64,000 nt of DNA, from positions 1,612,001-1,676,000 of the forward strand of contig NZ_CP073104.1 of the NCBI RefSeq assembly GCF_018138145.1, written 5' to 3'. This document shows, one piece after another, positions 36,666-44,800 of this stretch; within the stretch, counting starts at the first letter, position 1, and every line of letters starts with the position of its first letter. The notes beneath the pieces are model-generated. The model saw only the letters and a list, made by a program, of their open reading frames with translations, was not told the DNA's origin and ran no database searches. Origin of the DNA: Pseudomonas sp. SCA2728.1_7 (GTDB lineage Bacteria; Pseudomonadota; Gammaproteobacteria; Pseudomonadales; Pseudomonadaceae). The position numbers and the translations under genes were made by a program.

Positions 36666-38216
36666 TCAGGGGCTGGCAACAATCGGTTTATAAGGCGCGA
36701 CCAGATAGAAACGCTGATCGGGCAAATCCACGGTAACCACATGCGCGCCGCTCAAACCCAGGCGTCGGCCGGGGCCGAAACTCAGGCGCGGGGTCAGGCC
36801 GGTGTCGAAGTCGTGCAGGCCTTCCAGCGCCGCCACCAGTTTTTCCCGGCTGGCATCACGGCCAGCCTGTTTCATGCCTTCGCTGAGCAGCAGCATCGAG
36901 GCGTAGGCACCGACTTGCAGCACCGCGTGCTGGGCGCCGAGGCCTTGGCCTTCGCGCAACAAGGTCAGGGCCATGCGCCCGGCCTGAGTCCAGTCGCTGG
37001 GCACAAATGGATAGGCGAGAAACACCCGCCGGGTGAAACCGTCGGGGACTTGCAGCAGATCGCCGGCCACCTGGCTTGAGGCGGCGAACAGGTAAGGCAC
37101 TTGCCCAGCGCTTTGCAGCCGCGTTGCCAGACGACTGAAGCCGCCGCCATTGCCCAGATAAAACACTGAACGCGAACCCAGCGGCAGCGCATCCGCCGCC
37201 GGGTCATAGGCTTGCAGATGGACTTTCTGCCAGCCGTGTTCCTGCAAGTACTGACCGAGGTTTTGCGCGGCTTGCGTCTGGATCGGGTCATTGGCATAGG
37301 CGATCAGCGTCGGCCCTTGCAGCACGCGCAAACTGGCCGTGGCGTAATCGGCCAGCGCGATCAACTGTTCACGCAAGCCTGGCAATGGCTCGAAAATCTG
37401 TGGGCTGGCCTGCAGGGTGCCGAGGATCGACATCGGCCCGATCAGTGGCACCCCGGCCTGTTCCAGGCGCGGCCCCAGTTCGCTGTCGAGAGCCGGTGCC
37501 AGCGGTGCGATCAGGGCGAACACCTGCTCCTGCTCGATCAACTGCTGCAAGGCTTGCTCTGCACTGACGCGGTCCGGGCCGGGATCGATCACCGTCAACC
37601 GCAACTGCCGGCCGTGAATGCCACCGGCCTGATTGATCCGCGCGACACTGCCGTTGAGCACCGCCGCAACGGTCTTACCCTCCTCGGCCAGCGGCCCTTG
37701 GCTGGGCAGTAAGGTGCCGAGGTGCAAGGTCTCGGCGTCGAGGCCGGGGTCGCGTTCGTCGGCGAGGCGTTTGAGATAGGCGCTGAGGTTGCGCTGATCC
37801 TTCATCGACAGAAGAAAGCGCGGCATGCTCGGGTCGAGGCGGTTGTGGCCGGGGTCGCGGCCCTGCTCGATGACGGTCGCCAGACTGCTCTCGGTGTACG
37901 CCGGATAGCTGCGCCCGTTGACCTGTTGCTGACCGTAGGTGCTGGTCAGTCGCGCCCAGTTCAACTCGGGTGGACGCACGCCGCCCTCAGGTCGGCCGAG
38001 GCCGTCGGCGCCGTGGCAATTGGCGCACGGCAGGCTGGTCGCCGGCAGCAACACATCCGCCGCGCCGACCCGCGCCATGATCGCCTCGCCACTGGCCGAC
38101 AAGCCTTGGCGGTACAGGCGCTTGCCCGCGCCTTCTTCCGGGGTCAGCGGCGCAGCGCCCGCGCCAAGGCTGACGCCAGCGAGCAGGATCAGGGCGAGTA
38201 CGCGGCAGCGTTTCAT
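36666..38216 (-). CDS. Cytochrome c domain fused to an ABC-type periplasmic binding protein
   Basis: A 516-residue exported protein (signal ending AGA). Residues about 25-150 form a cytochrome c domain with haem motif LPCANCHGADGLG and a Met in SMPRFLLSM as possible sixth ligand. From about residue 165 (LHLGTLLPSQGPLAEEGKTV) the sequence is a Leu/Ile/Val-type periplasmic binding protein (Peripla_BP_6), including GGIHGRQLRLTVIDPG and VPLIGPM. No transporter genes are nearby, so the binding domain is likely used for sensing or electron-transfer partner docking instead of uptake. It lies in the coupled run downstream of two SCO proteins. Confidence 0.85.
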   Translation of the reverse strand: MKRCRVLALILLAGVSLGAGAAPLTPEEGAGKRLYRQGLSASGEAIMARVGAADVLLPATSLPCANCHGADGLGRPEGGVRPPELNWARLTSTYGQQQVNGRSYPAYTESSLATVIEQGRDPGHNRLDPSMPRFLLSMKDQRNLSAYLKRLADERDPGLDAETLHLGTLLPSQGPLAEEGKTVAAVLNGSVARINQAGGIHGRQLRLTVIDPGPDRVSAEQALQQLIEQEQVFALIAPLAPALDSELGPRLEQAGVPLIGPMSILGTLQASPQIFEPLPGLREQLIALADYATASLRVLQGPTLIAYANDPIQTQAAQNLGQYLQEHGWQKVHLQAYDPAADALPLGSRSVFYLGNGGGFSRLATRLQSAGQVPYLFAASSQVAGDLLQVPDGFTRRVFLAYPFVPSDWTQAGRMALTLLREGQGLGAQHAVLQVGAYASMLLLSEGMKQAGRDASREKLVAALEGLHDFDTGLTPRLSFGPGRRLGLSGAHVVTVDLPDQRFYLVAPYKPIVASP

Positions 38217-38225
38217 GGCGCGGAC

Positions 38226-38846
38226 TCAGCGGCCAGCCACGGGCATTGTCAGCAACTGCAAGCGCTGGGCAATGGCGGCGGCCGGGGCGTCGGGGCGGAT
38301 CTTGCTCCAGCGTTTATTGGCGACATCGCCGACGATCAACTGCGTGGAGTGCTGCTCGGGAGTCGGCACGATCTGGCCGATGCGGCTCAATACCAGGTCC
38401 ATCTGCGCCTTGTCGCCGGTAAGAAAAAGCCAATGAGGGTCATCGGAACCCTGCTTCAAGGTGTAAGCCTTGAGCACCGCCGGCGTATCGCGCAGCGGGT
38501 CACTGGTAAGGGAAATGAAGGTGATGTCCGGCGCCTTGTCGCCCAACAGCTCGCGCACCTCTTTGAGCTTTTGGGTGATCAGCGGGCAGGCATCGTTGCA
38601 GCTAGTAAAAATGACGTTGAGCAGGACCACGCGGTTTTGCAGCGCATCGCTGTAGAAGCGCAGGGTTTCGCCGTTTTGATCCTGTAATGGCGTGTCGGTG
38701 AACCAGGTTTTCGCGTCGTGGGTGCCTTTGGCCGGCGCGGCGGCAACCGTTGTCGGGGCTTCGGGGGCATGGCCTTCGTGGGCGAATGCGACGTTGCTGA
38801 AGATCCAGAAACACACGGTCAGGGAGATCCAGTCGAGCAGTCTCAT
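38226..38846 (-). CDS. SCO1/SenC-family copper chaperone (copy 2 of 3)
   Basis: A 206-residue exported protein (signal ending AFA, then His-rich HEGHAPEA). The SCO domain has CxxxC in FTSCNDACP and the conserved DPLRDTPAVLKAY segment; a distal His lies in PEQHSTQLIV. Its ATG overlaps the stop of the upstream SCO gene by four bases. Probably loads copper into, or reduces cysteines of, a partner cuproprotein, most simply the MnxG oxidase encoded upstream. Confidence 0.88.
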   Translation of the reverse strand: MRLLDWISLTVCFWIFSNVAFAHEGHAPEAPTTVAAAPAKGTHDAKTWFTDTPLQDQNGETLRFYSDALQNRVVLLNVIFTSCNDACPLITQKLKEVRELLGDKAPDITFISLTSDPLRDTPAVLKAYTLKQGSDDPHWLFLTGDKAQMDLVLSRIGQIVPTPEQHSTQLIVGDVANKRWSKIRPDAPAAAIAQRLQLLTMPVAGR

Positions 38847-39493
38847 GGCTGTTGCTCCATGGCGATGGCGGTGTGTTTGGCGTGGGTGCGCAGGCCGCTG
38901 AGTTTTTCCACTTCCTTGGCCAGCAGCGCCGGGTCGGTGAAGCCGTAATAGCGCATCCAGTGACGATTGTTGCCGTCGCCGACGAGGATCAACGGTTGGT
39001 GATTCTTGAAGTCGCCGCTGAAACTGCCGAGGCCTTTGAGGGTTTCGTTGATCGACTGCGGCGAACCGGTCAGCCAGCTCCAGCCCGGCCCGCGCTGGAA
39101 GGTGCGCGCATAATCCTGCAGGCGTTTCGGGTCGTCACGCTGCGGGTCGATGCTGATCGACACCAGTTGCACTTCGTTGCCGACGCGCGCGCCGAGCTGT
39201 TTCTGCACCTTGCCCATGATCGACGAGACCACCGGGCACACCGTGGTGCAACTGGTGTAGATAAAGCTCATGACGACGATTTTTCCCTGTACCAGGTCTT
39301 GTTCGAGGCGCACGGTTTTGCCGTTCTGGTCGAGCAGCGGCACGTTGGCGAATTTCACTTGGGCGTGTTCTTGCGTGTTGCTGGCCGGGGCCGTGTGCCC
39401 GGCGTGTTCATCTGCCGAATGAGCGTTGGCGTGTTGAATGCCGAGGCTCAACAGGCACAGGGTCAGCAGGCCAGCGGATGCAAATCGGTTCAT
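38843..39493 (-). CDS. SCO1/SenC-family copper chaperone (copy 3 of 3)
   Basis: A 216-residue exported protein (signal ending ANA, then a His-rich HSADEHAGHTAP stretch suited to copper capture). SCO domain with CxxxC in YTSCTTVCP, the SISIDPQRDDPKRLQDYA segment, and distal His in NHQPLIL. ATG 39493 is preferred (GAGGAG eight bases before); an in-frame TTG at 39511 is weaker. It lies between the beta-propeller gene and the next SCO gene in a tightly packed run. Confidence 0.88.
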   Translation of the reverse strand: MNRFASAGLLTLCLLSLGIQHANAHSADEHAGHTAPASNTQEHAQVKFANVPLLDQNGKTVRLEQDLVQGKIVVMSFIYTSCTTVCPVVSSIMGKVQKQLGARVGNEVQLVSISIDPQRDDPKRLQDYARTFQRGPGWSWLTGSPQSINETLKGLGSFSGDFKNHQPLILVGDGNNRHWMRYYGFTDPALLAKEVEKLSGLRTHAKHTAIAMEQQP

Positions 39494-39507
39494 GTCGAAA
39501 CTCCTCT

Positions 39508-41430
39508 TCAACGGGCCTGGCCGGGGGCTACCCGAACACTGGCAAAGGTCTTGTCATCGAAACCGGCGCCCAGCGACGCTGCGCGCACGTGCAGGTACCA
39601 GGCGCCGCTGCGGTCAAGGGTGATAGGCGCTTCGTATACGCCGTCGGCGACTTCCAGCGCCGCCACTTGGCGGGGGTGCGAGGTGGGCGCGAGGTAGTAG
39701 CGCAATTGCACGTCTTTGACGCCGCTGCGCTGGGTTTTGTCTTTGCCTTGAACGATGCGGAAACGCACGACGTAGGGGTCGTTGAGCGCCACGGCAGTCT
39801 TGTCGAGAAGGAACTCGACTTTCGGTGCGCCGAAGTGTTTTACCAGGGCGCCATTGGTTTCGATCTGCGCGGTAAAGCAGTGAATGATGTTCGGTTGGTT
39901 GAGCAGGAACGCCACGTCGAAGCGCCCCGCTGCCGGTAGCTTCACCCGCGCGCTGTACAACCCCGGCGAGACTTCGCGCAGGCTGCGGTCGATGACCATC
40001 GCGGCGCGGGCGATCTGGCCACGGTTGGGGTAACCGGACATCGGCGCGTTCATGCCTTCGGCGTAGAAATAGGTGGTGTTGTCGACCGGGTTGACCACGA
40101 ACACCGCGTTGTCGTCGCGTGATACCGCAAGGCTTGAAGCGAGCGGCAAATCGCCGGCCAGGCGCGGCGCTTGCGGGCCGGCTTCGAAACCCTGGCTGAT
40201 CGGCTGGCGGCCTTCACCGAGCGAGGACAAGTTGATCATGGTGACTTTCGGTGAAGCGAGTCCGCGTATGTAGGCGTAGGCCTGGGTGAACACCACCTGG
40301 TAGGGTTCGGCGCTGACGTCCAGATCATGAATGGCGCTGTTGGTGGCGGCATCGATGACGGTGGCGCGGTTTTCCACGGTGTTGAGCACCACGCCAAAGC
40401 GACCGTCGGCGCTGAAGCCCATCGGGCCCAGGCCTTGTTGCAACTTGATCACCCGGCGGATGGCGTGGGTGCTGGCGTCGACCACGGTCACCGTGCCGTC
40501 CTTGCCATCGGCCACATACACCGCGCCCGACAGCGCTGAATAGGCGACTGACAGCGGATGCGAGCCGGTTTTGATTTGCTCGACGATAGTGAGGCTCGCG
40601 ATGTCGACCACGCTGACGGTGCCGTCGTCGCGGTTGCTGACGAAGGCGAAGCGGCTGTCCTTGCTGAAGCTGATTTCGTGGTGGCCGCGCCCGGTCTGCA
40701 GATGTTTGAGGGCTTTTAGGCTTTGCGTGTCGATCACCGTCACGCCGGAGTCTTCGCCTTTGCTGGCGTTGTTGCCGACCCAGAGCAGACGTTCGTCCGG
40801 TTGCAGCGCAACGCGCACGGGTTGGTTGCCGGCGGCAATCGAATCGATGACTTTGAATTGTTCGCTGTCGATGACGGCCACTTCACCCGCTGTCGGCATC
40901 GAGACGAACACGCGTTTGTTGTCTTTCGGGGTGACCCAATCCATCGGTGGTTGTTTGAGTTCGATCCGCGCGAGGGTGCTGGTGATGCCGCCCACTGAGA
41001 CTGACGGATCGACCACGGCGATGCTCGCGTCGCGGTTCATCACCAGCAGGAAATAGCTGTTCAGATCCAACAATGGCCGCGCGCCGATATTGGATTTGAG
41101 GAACACGCCAACCCGGGCTTTGCAACTCTGATCACGGCCCTGAGCCTGATCCGCGGCGAGGGTCTGCGGATCGACCCAGGCGCCCGGCGCCACCCCGGAC
41201 AACGGCTGGCCGGAGGCGCTGTCAGTGATGTGAAACTGCACATCGGCGAATTCGCCTTCGCGCAGTTTGCCGTCGGCGGCCAGTGGCTTGAGGTTGAAAT
41301 CCACCGCCACGCCGTCGCGGTTCAGCGTCTGACCCGCAACGGTTTGTGCCAGCGCAATCTCACTCAGCGTCAGCAACGCACCGGCCATGGCCAGCGTGCA
41401 AATACCGATGATGTTGATGATCCTGTTCAT
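39508..41430 (-). CDS. YncE/YVTN-type beta-propeller protein, exported
   Basis: A 640-residue protein with a signal peptide (ending ALA, about residue 28). Residues about 60-115 are a beta domain; then a seven-blade-like propeller with repeated VxVID and YVTN-type strands (GEVAVIDSEQFKVIDSIAAG, SGVTVIDTQSLKALKHLQTG, GTVSVVDIASLTIVEQIKTG, GTVTVVDASTHAIRRVIKL). C-terminal beta domains follow. Some such propellers carry haem d1 or act as binding scaffolds; no haem ligand can be assigned here. First gene of the run SCO-SCO-cytochrome-PPIase and downstream of mnxG, across a REP cluster. Role in the oxidase complex is presumed. Confidence 0.78.
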   Translation of the reverse strand: MNRIINIIGICTLAMAGALLTLSEIALAQTVAGQTLNRDGVAVDFNLKPLAADGKLREGEFADVQFHITDSASGQPLSGVAPGAWVDPQTLAADQAQGRDQSCKARVGVFLKSNIGARPLLDLNSYFLLVMNRDASIAVVDPSVSVGGITSTLARIELKQPPMDWVTPKDNKRVFVSMPTAGEVAVIDSEQFKVIDSIAAGNQPVRVALQPDERLLWVGNNASKGEDSGVTVIDTQSLKALKHLQTGRGHHEISFSKDSRFAFVSNRDDGTVSVVDIASLTIVEQIKTGSHPLSVAYSALSGAVYVADGKDGTVTVVDASTHAIRRVIKLQQGLGPMGFSADGRFGVVLNTVENRATVIDAATNSAIHDLDVSAEPYQVVFTQAYAYIRGLASPKVTMINLSSLGEGRQPISQGFEAGPQAPRLAGDLPLASSLAVSRDDNAVFVVNPVDNTTYFYAEGMNAPMSGYPNRGQIARAAMVIDRSLREVSPGLYSARVKLPAAGRFDVAFLLNQPNIIHCFTAQIETNGALVKHFGAPKVEFLLDKTAVALNDPYVVRFRIVQGKDKTQRSGVKDVQLRYYLAPTSHPRQVAALEVADGVYEAPITLDRSGAWYLHVRAASLGAGFDDKTFASVRVAPGQAR

Positions 41431-41472
41431 CTAACTCTCCCCTACCTCTTCACCTGGCAAAACACCGACCCT

Positions 41473-41826
41473 GTGGGAGCGAGCCTGCTCGCGAAAGCGT
41501 CTTCAGCTGCACCCTTGAAAACCGAGTTGCTCCCATTCGCGAGCAGGCTCGCTCCCACAAGGGATTTGCATTCCTACCGCATCCTCACTGCCCACCACCG
41601 GCCCCTGTAGGCCTTCGCCTGCTCGCGATGGCGTCTTCAGCCTCACCCTCAAAAACCGGATTGCTCCCATTCGCGAGCAAGCTCGCTCCCACAAGGGATT
41701 TGCATTCCTACCGCATCCTCACTGCCAACCACCGGCCCCTGTAGGAGTGAGCCTGCTCGCGATGGCGTCATCTGCCTCACCATCCGAAACCGAGTAGCCC
41801 CAATCGCGAGCAGGCTCACTCCTACA
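41473..41826. repeat. Cluster of about three REP pairs
   Basis: Inverted REP pairs at about 41473-41559, 41608-41693 (left member degenerate) and 41740-41826, joined by near-identical spacers (GGATTTGCATTCCTACCGCA repeated). They fill the gap of about 430 bases between mnxG and the beta-propeller gene; no coding sequence seen. Confidence 0.9.
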
Positions 41827-41861
41827 GGGGATTTGCATCCACCGGGACATTGTCGTTTTGC

Positions 41862-44800
41862 CTACTGCCCCTGCGGCGCCGGCTCGGGTTCGTTGGTTAC
41901 GCGCAGCAGTCCCCATAACCCGGAGGTGTTGCCGTAGGCGGCGTAGTCGCGGAACAGGTAATCCCCCGGTATCGCATTGCTGCCGCCGGCGCTCGGGATC
42001 ATGAAGCTGAAGTGCGCGGCCGGCAGGACGCTTTCGTGGGCGCCGATGTACATCGACATCGGGTTGTAGCCGAAGCGCACCGAGCCGACGCCCGGCGAGC
42101 CCATCGGATAGCCACCGACATCACTCTTCTCGGCCTGGAACGGGTTCACCGACCAGACGTGCCCGTCGAGCTGGAACGTGGTGCCACGACTGCCACCGCT
42201 CGGCATCAAAATATGCGTACGGAACGGCTGCCCCGGTTTGGCATACAGCACCGGCGTCTGCGGATCGCCACCCACCAACGCATTGCTGTAAGCCATGTGC
42301 GCGTTGGTCATATCGCCATAACCCGCGCCATCGGCATGCCCGAACGGTGCGTCCGGGGCGAGGCCGAAGCGGTACCACAGCGGTTCGGTCTTGTAGTTGA
42401 TCGCCATGCTCGAGTTGTCCTGCGGATCGGTCGGCACGCCGAAGCCCTCAGCCGCAATCCCTTCCACCGGCCGGCCATTGGCCCAACGGGTGTTCAACGC
42501 CTTGTGCCAGACCATCGCAAAATCGCGGTAGCTGGTTTGCCCAGGCGCCGTCACCGTGGCGTTGACCTTGCGCGCATCGTCGACCCAGGTCGCGCCGATC
42601 GGCAGGATGCTCATCGCCCCGCCGAGGCCTTTTTGCGGTTGCTTGATCACGTCCGCCGGGGTGAAATTCAAACCGCCGAACTCGACCGCCGTGGCATTGA
42701 TGTTGTCGACGCTGCGGCCCAGTTGCGTCACCGGTTTGCCTTCACGCTCCAAGTGCCCGGCGTAGTACTGATAGGTACGGGTCGGGTACGCGCCGCTGTT
42801 GCCGACGCGCGGTGGCACGGTCTGGATCGGGTTGGCGCCGACGTTGGCGCCGTCGGATTTAGTGATGTCGTACGCCAGCAATTGCGCATGCAGGCCGACG
42901 TGGCTGGATGGCCGCATCAGGTTGTTGCTGAACGTTGTCGAGCCCAGACCGCTGTTGCGATCACGCTTGACCATGCCTTGCATCACCGCCGTCTGGGTCA
43001 GGTCAGGCATCACGCTCGGCAGACGGTTTTCCAGGGTGATGTTGATGCAATCCCCCGCCGCTGCGCGCAGCACCAGCGGTTCGACCGGGATGCCGGGTTT
43101 GAGCTTGCCGCTGAGCGGATCAAGGTCCGATTTGCGCACATACAGAATCGCAGTCGGGTCATGCAGCGGCCCGCTCTGCCCGCCGATGGTGATGGTTTCG
43201 CCATCCTCCGGATCGGTCACGGTGACTTGTGGAATGCTCACCGTGCGCGAGTTCAGCACCAGGGTGCCGCCCGCCGGATTCAGCGGCCCGCCGACATGCT
43301 GACCGAGCCCTTCGGGATCGCCGATGGTCAGGCCCAGCGCATTGCCGAGGATGTCATTGGCCAGTGCCGCGACCACTTCGTAGTTGCGCTGTACCGTCGG
43401 CCGCGTGCCGATGCCATTGGGGTTGGCGCTGATCCGTGGGCAACTGCCCTCGAACGCCACGGTGTTGCGCATGCCCGCCGGATTCGGGTTGTTGGGGATG
43501 GCGAACAGGTCGGCGCGTTTGGCGGTGTAGTTGCGCATCACGCCCCAAATACCGCTCCAGTAGCCTTCGATCGAAGCGTCCATCGAGTACAGATAATCGC
43601 CCGTGGTCGCCGCCGAACTGGAGAGCATCGACACCGGCGCAATGAAGCCCATCTGCTCGGAGATGCCGATCATTTGCGACGCGCGCCAGCCGGAGTTGGA
43701 GCTGTTGCCGAAACCGGAACCGCTCTGCAGCCATTTCACACCGTGCAGGGTGACGTTGTGCTCTTCTTCATGGCCACCGGCATGCACACGCAGTCGCACG
43801 TTGTCGCCGGTATAGGTGCGCAGCATCGGCGTGAACGGGTCACCCGGTTCGGCGCCGCCCTTGTTGATGTGCGGTGGAAACAGCGTGGTGCCGCCGGTGG
43901 GTCCGGTCGCCGAGGTGAGCAGATTCGGCGCCAGGTTCATCGCCGGAATCGCGCGGTCGGTGCGGCTTTGCATGGCGAACGACAGATCACCACCGAGGCC
44001 GTCGGCCTGCATGCCGCGCTTGCCGTCCGGGCCGACCTTGTTCGGGTCGTACACGCGCAGGGCCAGCGGTTCGTTGCGATAGTTGACGACGAACATGCCC
44101 GGATCATCCACCGAGATCGCCTGCGGACATGGCCGGCTCGGGCAGCCCGGGACCTGACCGCCCTGCACTTCCAGTACACCCTCTAGCAAGTTGCTGGCGT
44201 TGTTGCGCACGGGCGGATTGATCGCGTAGCGAAAGCTGTCGGCGGTCGCCGGGAACGCCTGGGCATTCGGCACACCGTTGGGGCCGGCACCGACGTAGAC
44301 ACCGGCTTCATAGGCGTGCTGGAAGTCGCTGTATTCGAGGAAGAACTCGCGGAAGCTGTCGTTCTTGCCGTCGCCGTCGAGGTCACCGGTGTTGATCACC
44401 GCTTGCCACGACGTCGGCCCACCGTCCTGACGCGCGCCGCTGTAGAGAGGCTCGCCGGTTTCGGCGTGGAACCAAGTGGAACCGGCCGGCTCGGCCAACA
44501 CAGTGGCGTACAGACCAATCTGCTGATGCGTCGATGGGCCGAGGTGGTCGTGGGTGAAGATCGTGCCGAGGCCGCGATCGACGCCCTTGGCGTTGACCAC
44601 CGGATCGACGAACCAGCGCTGCATCGCCGTGCGCGCACCGAGCCAGTCGGCGCGGCCGTACTGGCCGAAGAACGGATGGTTCTTGGCTTTCGGGCAAGCC
44701 TGGGTGCCGTCGCGCGGGTCAGTGCTGGCGCATTGGTTGAACTCACGGATCGCGTGAATGCGTTCCTGCACGGCGCCGGGCGAGAGCACGCCGTCCTCGT

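Noticed and set aside
41446..41466. A possible sigma-54 site before the beta-propeller gene (GGGTCGG-TGTT-TTGCC on the minus strand)
   Set aside because: Spacing is right and the -12 core is good, but the -24 is poor and no palindrome lies upstream, so a chance match is likely.
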